DNA from: Onthophagus taurus
Lineage: Eukaryota; Arthropoda; Insecta; Coleoptera; Scarabaeidae
Direction of reading: 5' to 3'
DNA length: 64,000 nucleotides
NCBI RefSeq assembly: GCF_036711975.1
Contig: NC_091976.1
Span: 14,880,001-14,944,000, forward strand
The position numbers and the translations under genes were made by a program. This document shows, in pieces, positions 10,972-23,157 of the stretch. Position 1 is the first letter of the stretch, and every line of letters starts with the position of its first letter. Under the pieces are notes generated by a model, which worked only from the letters and a program-made list of their open reading frames with translations, was not told the DNA's origin and did no database searches.

Positions 10972-13097
10972 ACCTATGCGAAGTTAGCCCCCAATTTTTC
11001 TAGCCCCCAATTAGATAGGATTTTACATGTATAGTATTTTGATTATAACAAGAGAACCAGTCAACCGATTTCAATAAACAATGTCTCATTCGAAAGCTCA
11101 ATCCTTGGCCAATACGAAAGTGAAAATACCCGATTCGCCAAAATAATCCGAAGGTACACGAAAATAATACAAAAATGACCTTTTTTAAGTGGTGATAACT
11201 CGTAAACTATGTACCCGATGATCAAGATCTATACGTCATTCGATTCGTCATAGTTTCTTCTATCGAAATCACAAAATGCCCGCTTTCAATTCTCTCCCGT
11301 TAACTTTATACAGCCCAGGGAATGACACCGTGTTCGGCTCGTTGTTTACGCACTTATGAACGCCCGAAAGTCTAGCCCCCAATATAAAAACTTATTACTT
11401 GAATTAAGTGATAAATGCGTGCTATTTATGCTAAGTGTTAGGTGATATTAGTGATGTGATATAGGACATCATGGGATTGCTATTTTATGGATGTTAAAAG
11501 GTATCGTATTAATTCATTTTTTTTTGTCACAATAAATTAATTTATCGTTTCTTTCCAGCTGAGCTTCGAAGTAAAATCCAAGGAAAACAACATCCATTCG
11601 GTGAGTCGTTTTCAATTTTATTAATTGATCAAAACATATCGGGAAAATTCGCGATTTGAACTTTGTAATTTTTCCAAATAAAAACCGTTTGAACGCTACT
11701 CCTTGGATTTGTGCTTGAAAAACGGTACCATTCAATAAATTTTTACATTTTGTGCTTGACAAATTATAAAGCTTTAATCAAAATTGTCAAAACATGAAAT
11801 AATTTGAAATTGAGTGTAAACCACTCCAAATAATACTAGTATAATTTAAACTTTTTAATGGGGGAGTCTCTTTTTCTTTGTATCAAATAAAGTGATTTCT
11901 TCGGGAATTTTTTGCTACCAAATTATGTGGTATTTCAATTTAATCTTTTGCATATGTTTTCATGATATATTTACTTATTTAAAAAGAATTGTTTATAGAA
12001 AATAATCTTTACATTGTCCCTCAACCAAGTTGGTACGTGGATTGTCTAAGTTGCTGGTTGACACAATATCTATCCTTGAAATGATCTGAAACTCAAAAAT
12101 CAAATTATGTTCTTTTCTATACAGGGTGTCCCGTTAAGCGTACGGAGCGGCTGTATCTCTAAAACGGTAAGGCCAAGAGGTTTGGGAAAAAAATCCTTAT
12201 AAGCAAAGTGACCAAGAGAAATAGCTGGAAATTATTTTGAAGTTCGTAATTCGACCGCTAGGGGGCGTAACTGCCATTGAGAAACATAAAGTTGCCGCTA
12301 TCTCAGAAACTTAGACGATAAGCTATAACTTTGACACCATCATTTAATAGCTTGGATAATACCGCATCGCTTTTGTTTTGCGATATTTCTCATATCTGTC
12401 ATAATAAGGGAGAGGGAGGCCAATACGTTTTCATATGTTTACATTTTAATATCTCCTAGACCATTCAACCGATTTGAATGTTTTCGGTGTTGTTTGAAAG
12501 AGCATTTTATGCTCTTTTAAAAGATATTTTCAGTAAAACCGTTTGGTTTAAAACAAATAAGCTAGAGGGCGATGATTTTTGAAAAAAAGTTAAACGGAAC
12601 GATACTATTTACTTCACAGTTTTGAAAAAGGGCATTTCCGCCTTCGCATTCATTGTAGATCATACTTCGGGCGTTCACACGTGCATAAACAACGAGCCAC
12701 ACGGAACATGGTGTCATTCCGAGAGCTGTACAAGGTTAACGGTTAAGAATTGAAATCGGGCATTTTATGGTTTCGATAGAAGAAACTATGACGAATCAAA
12801 TGACGTATAGATCTTGATCATCGGGTACATCGTTTACGAGTTATCACCACTTAAAAAAGGTCATTTTTGTGTTATTTTCGTGTACCTTCGCATTATTTTG
12901 GCGTTTTAGCGGAATTCGAGAGAGATTTCGAATCGGGCATTTCCACTTTCATATTGGCCAAGGATTGAGCTTTCGAATGAGACATTGTTTATCGAAATCG
13001 GTTGACTGGTTCTCATGTTATAATCAAAATACTATACATCATGTAAAATCCTATCTAATTGTGGGCTAGAAAAATTGGGGGCTAACTTCGCATAGGT
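10972..13097. mobile_element. Mutator-like element with ~400-bp TIRs and 9-bp target duplication
   Basis: Starts ACCTATGCGAAGTTAGCCCC and ends with the exact complement. The inverted arms run about 10972-11375 and 12660-13097 with high identity. The nine bases GGGTTTAGT occur immediately outside both ends (10963-10971 and 13098-13106), as expected for Mutator-like or Foldback-like transposition. The interior has no recognisable transposase, only a 249-bp minus-strand frame (11514-11762) with no motif. It also holds a TACAGGGTGTCCCG block near 12120 resembling a mariner-type end. It is therefore non-autonomous. It was inserted into a palindromic unit, since GGGTTTAG is part of that unit. Confidence 0.8.
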
Positions 13098-13350
13098 GGG
13101 TTTAGTCGTGCGTCTCTGAAGACGGCTAAACAAAATGTTTCTAGTTCAATAATATAACGCTGAATAACAAGTATAACTAACACAAGCATTAGAACTAACA
13201 CTAGACCTAGAAGTAACAACATACGGGTTTAACCGTACGTCTCTGAAGACGGCTAAATCAGAATATTTCCAGTTCCAGGTCTAGTGTTAGTTCCACTTTT
13301 AGTTCAATGAAAATATACAATCTAGCGTTGAATAACAACTAAAACTAGAA

Positions 13351-14864
13351 CAGAGCTGTTACAAGTACAAAGGAAAAGTACTCCCAGTAACCAGTGTAAG
13401 TAGCGCTATAAATTATTTTTACTCCACGTATTAGTAACAAGTATTTTTTAAAAGTACTTGGAGTAATAGTAACAGTACTTTCTACCCAGTACAAAGTAAT
13501 TACTCGTTTAAGTACTCCAACTATTTTAGTTATTTAGAGTAAATAAATGTATTCTAAATAGCTTAAAACTACTTCCAGTAGGTCAATTCAGATGCAGCGG
13601 TCGATTCAGATGCTTGATTGTCAGAGACTGTTTAATTTTTTCTAGCTTTATGTATAATTATACAATACTGGAAACAAGGTAATAGGTATGTTGATCTCCT
13701 TGAAGAAAATCAAGAGTTTCTGCTATTGGTTTCATTATTTTTTTGTATTCCTCCAAAAGCAAAATATCATTCTGGGTATATGTCGAAATTAATAGTTTGT
13801 CACAGAGTTCATCCAGTATTTCTTTGCACAATAAAATTTGTTTTGTGGCATCATATAAAGAGGATAACTTAATGTGTGACCCAACATTTTACGAATTAAT
13901 TCAGCAGATTTTGGTGTTCTAGCCTTTTTCCACAACTTCGAACATTTATTAAAAACAGAACTGTTTTTGTTTCTTAATTGAGAATTTTGTAGTAGAGAGT
14001 TATTATAGTCTGTTGTAGCAACTAAATTTAATGTATGTGAGGCGCATCGAAGGTGTTTCGATAATATGATGTTTACTACTGTTGGTTCGGAAAATTCTGC
14101 AACACTAGCAAATTATAAATGCGAAACAATTTCAGTTTCTTCACCTACATTTTCTAAATCTGGTATTAATGTCTCAGTTTCGGTCGTTTCAGACACCTGT
14201 TCTGTATTATCTTCTTCAGTTTTTTAGGCTAGAATTTTTCCATCCAGATCATGTAGCCTTATAAATGTCGTCTAAAATGTACAACTAAATTGTCAACAAG
14301 ATAATGCTACAGATTTTCTTTGTAGATTGTCGGTTATCCAATGACAAGTTACTCCAATGAAATTGCTCTTCTTACAAGACCATATATCTGCTGTTGTACA
14401 GACACAAGCGCATTTTGACAAATCAAGTTTAATGTCTGTGATCATCTGACCGCAACTATCAAACCTTATTAAAACATCAAAAATACAAACTGCGAAGTAT
14501 TTTGCATAATTTAAATTTTGAAATAGTAAAGAGATGGGGTGGGAATTAAGAATGAATCGAACACTATGTAGTGTTCTATATAACTAATATACGTATGATG
14601 ATAAATGAAAACTTTAAAAAATTGTTATTTTACTTACTATTGAAAGTACTGGAAGTCGATAAACTACTTGGAGTAAACAAATAGTTCTTGAAGTACTTCT
14701 TATGTCAAACAAGTAGCAAGTATCCAGTACATTTTAAGCTAAATACTGAAAATACAAGTATTAAGTACCTACAATTTGAAAGTACTGGCAGTAAACTACA
14801 TAAAGTAAAAAAGTACTGAATACTTTACATGCAGTACATTTTTACTGCAAGTAGCTCAACTCTG
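13351..14864. mobile_element. hAT element with 8-bp target duplication
   Basis: Ends are CAGAGCTG (left) and CAACTCTG (right), imperfect inverted repeats rich in AAGTACT subterminal motifs. Flanking octamers AACTAGAA (13343-13350) and AACTAGGA (14865-14872) match at 7 of 8 bases. The interior carries minus-strand hAT transposase remnants. It lies within the palindromic array and so is younger than it. Confidence 0.75.
13620..14540 (-). pseudogene. hAT transposase remnant
   Basis: Minus-strand translation with shifts gives LRCASHTLNLVATTD (the hAT RCxxHxLNL block), then LWKKARTPKSAELIRK, YDATKQILLCKEILDEL and a following LLEEYKKIMKPIAETLDFLQ block. This order matches the central insertion-domain part of hAT transposases. 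The BED finger and C-terminal dimerisation block are not recognised. Many frame breaks mean it cannot encode an active enzyme. Confidence 0.65.
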
Positions 14865-15945
14865 AACTAGGACTAGTACTAGCATTACTTACGAACTAAC
14901 ACTAGACCTAGAACTAGACACATTCGCGTTTAGCCGTTTTAAAAAACGCACGGCTAAACCCAAATGTTTCTAGTTCTAGGTCTAATGTCAATTCCACTTT
15001 CAGTTAAATAAAAATATACAACAGTCTAGCGCTGAATAACAATTACATCTAGAACTACCTTGATTTATATAACGTAAGACAACATCGGGGATACCCTGAT
15101 CGTGCTAGTGTAAAACTAGAATTAGCACTAGACCGAGAACTAGAAACATTCGGGTTTAGCCGCACGTCTCTCAAGACAACAAAACCCGAATGATTCTAGT
15201 TCTAGGTCTTGCGTTAGTTCTAGTAATAGTGCTAGTGTAAAACTAGAATTAACACTAGACCGAGAACTAGAAACATTCGGGTTTAGCCGCACGTCTCTCT
15301 ACACGGCAAAACCCTTTGATTCTAGTTCCAGGTCTTGTATTAGTTCTAGTGATAGTGTTAGTGTAAAACTAGAATTAACACTAGACCGAGAACTAGAAAT
15401 ATTCGGGTTTAGCCGCACATCTCTCAAGACGGCTAAAGCCGAATGATTCTAGTTCTAGGTCTTGTGTTAGTTCTAGTCATAGTGCTAGTATAAAACTAGA
15501 ACTAACACTAGAACTAGAAAGTATCGGGTTTAGCCGTGCGTCTTCAGATGCCAGTTTAGCCATCTTGAGAGACGCACGGCTAAACCCTATACTTTCTAGT
15601 TCTAGGTCAAATGTTAGTTCTAGTTGTAGTTCAATAAAAATATGCCACATGTTGATTTTTTTGCTAACAGCGCTACCTACCACCTACCAGCCGACTTAAG
15701 AGAGGTACATCTAAGCGGAATATTGCTAGTTCTAGGTCTAGGGTTAATTCTAGTGCTAACGCTAGATTATTGTATATTTTTATTGAGCTATATCGGAGAT
15801 TGCCTTCCCCGTATTAATCTGTTATATCGAGGTTTTAGTGTAATGTCAAATTATATTGACATGTTGCATTTTATGTGGGACAAAGTAAGTAGGTACGCCC
15901 TGGTTTTTATTATGTTTAAACAACTAAGTAATTAAATTCGTAACT

Positions 15946-16280
15946 ACAGTTTACTTAAAATCCTCTCTGGTTTTAAAACTCCAAGAATACTTCATTCAAA
16001 TTAGCAGATGTAAGGATACTTTTAGTACAGGCTATCCAGAATGTCACTCCGGACAATTGGAAAAAATGTGTTGAACATGTAATTAAAGAAGAAAAAAGAA
16101 TGTGTGAGTTAGATGGGTTAATTGATGACATAATCGAGCCATTCACTATATCATTGGGCGAAGATAGTTCAATTGAGATGAAAAGTGAAATGGATAGTGA
16201 ATAATTACTTTATTAAGTTATTGTTTTATATGTATGTATGTATACAGTTTACTTAAAATCCTTTCTGGTTTTAAAACTCC
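15946..16280. repeat. 37-bp direct repeat flanking a transposase C-terminus
   Basis: ACAGTTTACTTAAAATCC continuing to TTTTAAAACTCC occurs at 15946-15982 and 16244-16280 with one mismatch, 298 bp apart. The segment between holds the open frame 16004-16204. Confidence 0.7.
16004..16204 (+). pseudogene. Possible C-terminal end of a DDE (pogo/IS630-type) transposase
   Basis: A 66-codon open frame ending at TAA reads AIQNVTPDNWKKCVEHVIK, then LDGLIDDIIEPFTISLGEDS, then a Ser/Glu-rich end. The pattern of a Trp-x-x-Cys-x-x-His helix followed by an acidic LIDxxIEPFxI tail resembles the extreme C-terminus of insect pogo/IS630-group transposases. No catalytic domain is present. The family call is tentative. 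Its position between the two palindromic blocks suggests it is all that remains of the original element's gene. Confidence 0.4.
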
Positions 16281-16369
16281 CGCCAAAAAGTAGCTTTGAA
16301 AAATTACGCTGTGTAAACGTGACTTTTCATTTTACTCCCCATAAAATATCATTATGTTGCTTATTTTTA

Positions 16370-16937
16370 GTTGTTTAGCCGTCTTGAGACACGTGCGCCT
16401 AAACCCGAATGGTTCTAGTTCTCGGTCTAGTGATAATTCTAGTTTTACACTAACACTATTACTAGAACTAACACAAGAGCTGGAACTAGAATCATTCGGG
16501 TTTATCCGTCTTGAGAGACGTGCGGCTAAACCCGAATGTTTCTAGTTCTCGGTCTAGTGTTAGTTCTAGTTTTACACTAGCACTATCACTAGAACTAACA
16601 CAAGACCTAGAACTAGAATCATTCGGGATTAGCCGTCTGGAGAGACGTGCGGCTAAACCCGAATGTTTCTAGTTCTCGGTCTAGTATTAGTTCTAGTAGC
16701 AGTGGTAAGTAGCGCTAGTTAGCATAAGATATTACTATGTTGTATACTTTTATTGAACTAAAACAAGAACTAACACTAGACGTAGAACTAGAAAATGTCG
16801 GGTATAGCTAAACCCAAAACATTCTAGTTGTAGTGTTACACTAGCACTATCACTAGAACTAACACAAGACCTAGAACTAGAATCATTTGCGTTTAGCTGT
16901 AGTTAGAGACGTGCGGCTAAACCCGAATGTTTCTAGG
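16370..16937. repeat. Second block of the palindromic units, inverted relative to the first
   Basis: About four units of the same family, in the opposite order of spacer motifs (TTTTACACTAGCACTATCAC instead of its complement). The two blocks therefore form a large-scale inverted repeat around 15.84-16.34 kb. The block ends abruptly at TTTCTAGG near 16937. Confidence 0.8.
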
Positions 16938-17110
16938 CGGCCGGCAACTTCTCGAATTTTCCTAGTGTAATTTTTGCTTAAAGCTGACCAATAGCAACCC
17001 TTCTTCTTGGCGCTTCAATTTGAAAACACACCTACGAATTAAAAAATAGAATATAATGTCTTAAATAGATAATATTAATGGTATGACTTAAAAACATCGA
17101 GGTTTTACTG

Positions 17111-18879
17111 TATATAATCTGAGAGAGTAATCAAAGAATTTGCACATTATCTATAAGAATAATCGCGAAAAAAAAATAACATTTTTGAATTCGTTGTTTT
17201 GAAAGACTTTGTCTACAAGGTTATCTCACATTAATGTTAATTTTCTCATTACATAAGCAGCAAATAAGATTTTAGTACATATCGATTAATTTAGTTTCGA
17301 GTAGGGAAAGTCAAGAATGATATAGTATACCTTAGTCCTTATTAGCTGCTCGCTTTCTCGTGTTAACTCAATTAGAAACGTTTGGAGTGACCGTTAGAGG
17401 GGGTTCGAGGTTAGGACCGGCAATTATTTAGGCATCGTCCGTTGTTGTGTGTTTGTGTGTGGGGGTTAGTTCGAAGGCGGCTCTCGAGTGCGGAAATAAA
17501 TTGACTCTGGGGGTTGAACGGTGTGGCGGAAGGGACGTAGTGGAAAGCTTTTGATCGAAGGGGCCCGGTTAATACCAACGCTTATTTACGTCCCACTTGA
17601 CCCTGAATTAGTTACAGAAAAAAACTATTATCGACCGAAATAACCTCAACTTAGAGCAACTCCTTACGGTTTCCGCTTACATAATCGTCATTAATGATAC
17701 ATTCGCTTAAGAAAGCAATTAGGTTATGTCGTAAATGATTCAACTCAATTAGCGTTTCAAACTCTGTTTACACAATCGATATAATATTTGAAGGAGAAAC
17801 ATGTCGGTTTAAAGCGTTTAATTATTACTTGTCTAAATGAAGGTAAGGTATAGTTTTGTTTTATTTTTATCGTCACTATACGGGAATGAAATTGTATATA
17901 CAGTGTTGATAAAAAGTACAAAAAATCGTGCAAAAAAGCTGTAATCGTATAGCGATAAATTACTTGAAATCCGGGGTTGGTATCAATCAATAGCACTATA
18001 GGCATAGAATACGGTCGACTGGTGGTCAGCGGACGTTCATGTATCATTCTTTCCTGCATTGTGCGATAGTCCCTGGCTTGCCCGGCTTTGGTATTAACAC
18101 AAAGCCCAAACCGGAATCCATATTTTATCGGTACGATTTATCTCTCCTAGTCGATTTGAATGAGTTGAAATCACGCTCGCGACAGATTTAAGGTGAACAA
18201 AGAAGACAAACGATTTCCTGAAGGTGATAATAATAAATTTGTCTTTGAGTTAAAAAAAAATTATTTAAGAAAAAAAATTATTTTGATTTAAAAGAAAAGT
18301 AAAAATTAAATATTTACTACGAACTTTATTTTAGGTTTTAAATCTGTCAAGGAATGTTGTGAATTTGAAAAAAAATTACAGATGATTTTATATTATGCTT
18401 TTATACCAATTTATCCTGAACTTTGTAAGGGAATATTTTCAAAAATCTTCATTTTACGATATTATTGTGACAATTACAAGACAATAGAAACACAGCAAAG
18501 ACTGTCAAAGATTTTAATTGGAAAATCTTCCTACTAAATTAGTATTTGTCACATCAGATTTTAAGTTAACTTATGGAAGCAGAGAGAAGAAGACGATTTC
18601 TTAATCATAGAAGACATAAATATTGGGCTGGACTTTGACCTTTTTAAATTATCTTCTGTAACGATTTCTGAAAATCTTAGAAATGCGGTTGTTGATAATG
18701 ATAGAATGATAATAAAATATAATGAAGGATGGTTTATTTTCTTAATACGCATAAAATATGCACTCTTATTCAATCTGTAAATTATTTTCTACATATAAAG
18801 TTAGCTGTTTGAGAGAAAGTATTGCACGGTGTCTGGCAGAACAATCTTAAATAAAAAATCGCATCAGTTAATACACTGA
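17111..18879. other. No gene; CpG-rich stretch at about 17330-17600
   Basis: Apart from a short CpG-rich stretch, this is AT-rich sequence with no supported coding frame. The frames at 17757-18059 and 18561-18773 (minus) have no motifs. Confidence 0.4.
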
Positions 18880-19340
18880 ATATCAGAGATTTTACGATGT
18901 TACTAAGTTGATTGTCAAGTTGTCAATTCATTCGACTACCGCTCGCAACAGTTTGAAAAAGTCATCCAACCCGGCATCCGGGAATGCCGATATTTCGCAG
19001 TTTTTATGTAGGTCTGGTTTTTTCTGCCGCAGTTACACATGGGGTACGATGCTTTGTTCCATTTATAGAGTGAGATAGAGTCCTGTTTGCGGTTGTGCCG
19101 ATGCAAGTCAAAACCAACTAGCTTGCTAGATAACTATGTTCAGGTGTTGACTCATTTCGGGGATGATGGCCGGTTCCATATCAGTCCCTCTACGTTAAAG
19201 TTCTCATTGTGTAGATGAGGCCTTGTTACTTGGGTGTAATTGTAGATTGAAAGTTATCCATTGAACAATATTTTTTTGGTTTTTTCTGGCCAAAGCGCTT
19301 GTCTTCTCAGCTTGGGCGGTGGATTTTGGCTGAGAGCAAG
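18880..19340 (-). mobile_element. Non-LTR retrotransposon C-terminal zinc-knuckle remnant
   Basis: Minus-strand translation with stops includes a CNCGxxKPDLH(K)xCEIS motif near 19040-18990 followed by a DDFFKLL...VVE(W)IDNL helix, the CCHC-like tail found downstream of RT in several insect LINE clades. It probably belongs to the same element as 19380-20960 with the RT core deleted, but this is inferred. Confidence 0.45.
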
Positions 19341-19379
19341 AAGTCAGTGTATGGGAGTAGTTTTTATACAGCCAGTGAT

Positions 19380-20960
19380 TGTTCGCATGGTGGTCCCTCT
19401 ATAATTGCTCACCGCCCTTTTACTCCCCTTTTTATACAATGGGCATATTATCCATACGTCATTTATTACCTTCTATAGCATCTTCTTCATTGTCTCCATC
19501 GTCTCCAACCATGCCTCATTCTGGATCTCATCTTATCCTGGAGCCATTCCCTTCTTCAATCGTCTCAACACTACATCCACTTTTTTCAGTGTTATTGCTT
19601 CTCTCCCTTGGACCCCTCGCTCTCCCTCTCCCATTTTTCTCTTTTCCACCCCTCCCAACATTGCCATGAAGTAGGTTTTTCATTCCATCATTTGTATATC
19701 TCTGCTGACTTTCTCGCCTCCCTTTCTCATCCTCTTTAAGTATCTCCATACCTCATTTGTCTCTTTCAACCCCCTAATCTTTTCAGCCTCCCTCTTCTTT
19801 TTCTTGCATTCTTCTTTGTATTTTTTCCTGGCCTCTATATATCTATCTATCCCTAAATCCCCTCTCTGCCACTGTCTCAATCTCCTTCTAGTTTCTCTCT
19901 TCGCCTCTCTGCATTCCCTATCCCACTATTCGTTCCTTCCTAGCCTAACCCTCCATCGCCCACTCTCTTTCTTCAATGTCGCTTTCCTAACCCCTCAATC
20001 AGTTCATTCAACTCGTCGACCCCCTCCACCTTCTGATCCCAGATTGCCAATTTCACCTATAATGACCAATCTGCCCTAATGTGTTTCGCATTATCTTCCA
20101 TTATCTTTCTGTTCCCTCTTCCCCCCGTTCCCTTTATGCACACTTTTAGAGGTTGTTGATCCGATTCTAGCAACGCTCCCTCTAAATCTTTCCACCCTCT
20201 CCCACATTCCTTGATCCACTACCACATAATCTATGACGGACGCCCCCCATGCACCCGTATAAGTATACTCCCCTTCAACTCCTTCCTCCCTATTCCCATT
20301 CAGTATCTCCCCTCCCTCCTCCTCCGCCCACCTCTGCATCTGCTTTCCTTCTCCATTCAGTATCTTATCCTTCGACCGACGCCCTCCATAACATAATTTA
20401 CTACCCCCCTTTTCGTTCTGCCAGTCTTTAATAATATCTTGACTTCCTTTTTGAAGTCATCCCAACCTATACCAATCCCTAGCTCCATGTTTTTACCCCA
20501 CAGCTGTGCTAACAACACCTCCTCGCTCATCTCTCTGTCCACATCATAGAGTATCACCCTAGGCCACACCGATCATATCCTGTTCCATTATATCCTGCCC
20601 CCCCGATCTTCTTCCTTACCACTTCAACATCCCTCCCCGAGCCTCCATCTATTAATACCCTCGTGTTTTTCAGCCTGGTTACCCTTTTCAACTTCTCCTC
20701 TTTCCAGGTGTATTCTTTTTCTAGCTTCTTCATCACATCATTCTTTAGTTCCGCACTATCCACGATATTCTTCTTTTTTCCAGATCTCCATCGTTCCTGC
20801 TATCTTTTTCTCCATTCTTCTCCATCCTCTTCTCGATCCTCTTCTCCATTTCTTCCATATTCTCATCGAAATTCTTTCTTTCTGAACAGTTAGCAAATTA
20901 ACTACCATTTTATTACGTCTGATGTACATAGAAGAAATTAATAAACAACTGGACAAGTAT
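19380..20960 (-). mobile_element. Degraded non-LTR retrotransposon (ORF1 plus endonuclease region)
   Basis: Minus-strand pieces in order: a coiled-coil, Lys/Glu/Arg-rich ORF1-like part (20956-20554, for example MKKLEKEYTWKEEKLKR). Then the endonuclease C-terminal block with the GEYTYTGAWGASVIDYVV signature (20339-20091, the TxxGxSVIDYV motif). Then the linker YIEARKKYKEECKKKKREAE and EVWRYLKRMRKG (19880-19680). The long plus-strand frames over this region are the shadow of this Lys/Glu-rich coding bias. The RT core is absent. Confidence 0.65.
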
Positions 20961-22936
20961 GGGAGAATAATTAGAAATTTGCTAAGAATAGGTATTCAAA
21001 AAAAAGAGTTGTGGAAAATTCAACGGGTCTTAAATAGCACCATACAGAAACCTACGAACACCTACATGATCTATTGAGAGACTTGATAAAAATCCATATT
21101 ACCGAACCTTAGACTGGACTAGGTTGTGAGCAAGAACAAACAGACAATGTGGAATATTCTACAGGAGATTGGTGTTAGTAGATTATGAATGTTTGTTTCC
21201 ATACAAAATGTTAATTTGTTGGACAACAATGGTGATAAACTCCAGAAAGTTCGTACCCAAGCAACCAAGGGTTTATTTTGGCCTTCTCAATGAACATTGA
21301 TACAAACACATTGTCCCTATAAATTGGGAAGGTCCCTTCGGGATTTTACATCAGAATGTTTTGTGGCAACTGATTTGACCTTTTAAAGCTTCGATAGAAG
21401 GCATAGATATGAAAAGATCGCATCTCGAAAACCATAGTGTCTTGTTAAACAAGCAGTGTAAATTTTTCAGAGCATTTATTTATCTTAAGGAAACAACTTT
21501 GTGCATAGTACCACATCTTAATTATGTTGATCAAGTAAGCGGTCCATTAAGAAAAAAATAGATCAAACGCTATTAACAAGGTATGACTTCGTCAAAGCTA
21601 TACAATCAGAAGCTATCCTAAAGCAACTTAGTTTCCTCTGTAATTTGTCCTAATCAGTTGGATCATATAATCTTTATGGTTCAAACACGAAACATAGAGA
21701 TATAATACATTTTACATCACACCTCAGAAACATATTGCTAACACCCTTTATTATTCATATGCATCTCTAACAATTTAACTTCTTTGACTATATTTTGATT
21801 AATGTGTTAAATGTATTAATGCGAGATTGACAAGAAAAACTTCTGTAAAGAAAATTAACTGAAAAAATTCTACAAAAAAAAATTAAAAATAATAATTACT
21901 AAATTGCCTTTGCTCTTTTTGTTTTTATAAGAAATTAATTACGTTTCAATCGAACAAACTAATCAAGCCTTTTTTCGGAAATCTCCCTTCTCGGAACGGC
22001 TGCTTAATAGTATGCAAATGACGGCAAGAAGATCTATAAACGACTTCTTCCCCACTCCCACTTAATCAGATTCGAGTAAATTTTAACTCTTTCCCGAAGC
22101 AATTTACAATTTAAAACGTGTTCGCAACGGACTTTAAAACTACGGGGCTGTCTCCTTCGTAACGTTCCCTAGATTGCGAAAGGCGGGGTGGAAAGCCGGG
22201 GAGGATAGGGAGTTGAGTTCGTTCGGGAAGAGGCACTTAAAGTCTCCCGGTTGTTTGCCGATTAATTATTAAGAAACAAAGAAAAGCTAAGGATGTTTCA
22301 ATTTCCATTCTAATTGCCCGTTGAATACGAATTTAACTCCGGTTGTCGTCCCACTTTTAAACCTCCACCTCCCGGTTTAAATTTAATCCGTCTCTCCACA
22401 TACAATGGAGAAGAAAGTTATAAATGAGTTTGATTGTGCATACACGTCCAGATGATCACAAAAGATGTCGTTGTTTTAATCGGAATTTCTTAACAACGCG
22501 ACTCTTCGACGTCGTCGCCGTCGTTTACAAAAAGGTTAGATGTTATTCGGGGTTGTATTTCAAGATTCTCGGGAGTCACTCGTTTCCTTTGTTAAGCTTT
22601 TTCAAGAAGTCCTGCCCCCAAAACGGCCCGGGCAACTTGTTAGGAATGCGTCGCCGCTGTGTTAATTAAGAGACAGGCTTAATTACGCTTAACAAGTTAT
22701 TTGTCTCGACGACCCTCCTCTAGACTTTGCCGCCACCGGAGAAGCATCTGTTACACAAACAGAAGAAGCACTTATGTTTTAAACATTTAAAACTACAATC
22801 CTAAAAAAATTTTCCTTTCTTTCATTTACAAAAAGAAATTGAGAGACAATGTTTATTATAATCAAAGAATTCCATGTATATTTTACCGGTAATCTGTATA
22901 ATCCGGTGTTCTATACAATACCTAAGCAATTTATAG
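20961..22936. other. No gene; CpG-rich island at about 21950-22760
   Basis: AT-rich sequence of unknown origin up to 21950, then CpG-rich unique sequence up to the BEL insertion region. No coding frame with recognisable features. Confidence 0.4.
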
Positions 22937-23142
22937 TGTTGAGTTAGTAACATTAATATTTTTAAGTTTTGAGTACTGTTGGGTTGGTAGTATTGAAAAC
23001 GGTGCACATTGCGCACAACACGAAGCGGGTGTCATGGCGAAGACGCGAGTTAACGGTCATGGCATGTAAAGATTTAATCGTTTATACTTGAATATATTAA
23101 AATACAGCAGAAACTAAAAAGTGGATTTATTCCCCAAAAACA
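22937..23142 (+). repeat. 5' LTR of the BEL/Pao element
   Basis: Begins TGTTGAGTTAGTAAC and ends CCCCAAAAACA. Identical to the 3' LTR except for G at 23080. Any promoter and polyadenylation signals of the element must lie here, but no canonical TATA box is obvious. Confidence 0.95.
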
Positions 23143-23143
23143 T

Positions 23144-23157
23144 TGGTCCTTCGAGCA
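23144..23157 (+). other. Primer-binding site
   Basis: TGGTCCTTCGAGC starts two bases after the LTR end. TGG is the complement of the universal tRNA 3' CCA. The primer tRNA species cannot be named with certainty from memory. Confidence 0.7.

Larger units (their letters stand above)
10917..15640. repeat. Array of ~127-bp palindromic units (arm motif CTAGTTCTAGGTCTAGTGTTAG)
   Basis: Each unit is a near-perfect inverted repeat. An arm of ACTAGAAnTAACACTAGACC and AGAACTAGAAACATTCGGG leads into GTTTAGCCGyrCGTCTC, a short centre, and the complement back out. Three adjacent units start at about 15102, 15230 and 15355, and a larger one at 15482, giving periods of 125-128 bp. Older units lie at 13107-13350 and 14873-15060. 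The first unit (10917-10971) is cut by the Mutator-like element. Gaps are the nested insertions listed separately. Confidence 0.85.
10697..15840. mobile_element. Pogo/Tigger-type non-autonomous element carrying a palindromic array
   Basis: The left end CAACAAAACCTCGACATAAT runs into GGATTAATACGGGGAAGG. The right end, reversed, reads CACTAAAACCTCGATATAAC followed by AGATTAATACGGGGAAGG. TA flanks both (10695-10696 and 15841-15842). The AAACCTCGAnATAA terminus and the GTCCGTTATA repeats near 10739-10765 are typical of Tigger/pogo ends. After subtracting the two later insertions (10972-13097 and 13351-14864), the original element was about 1.5 kb, mostly made of palindromic units. A second similar right end, AAAACATCGAGGTTTTACTG followed by TA, lies at 17091-17112, so the true outer boundary may be 17110. 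Confidence 0.65.

Noticed and set aside
12121..12310. TACAGGGTGTCCCGTTAAGCG block as the start of a mariner-type MITE
   Set aside because: No matching inverted end was found within the Mutator-like element, so no element could be delimited.
13107..16937. CRISPR-like array because of regular ~127-bp spacing
   Set aside because: Units are long palindromes without short repeats and unique spacers. The genome is eukaryotic.
17400..17415. GGTTCGAGGTT resembling a tRNA B box
   Set aside because: No matching A box, acceptor stem or cloverleaf at the right distance. No tRNA gene was found in the window.
19379..20893. Long Ser/Pro/Phe-rich plus-strand frames
   Set aside because: They are the complement of Lys/Glu-rich minus-strand LINE coding sequence.
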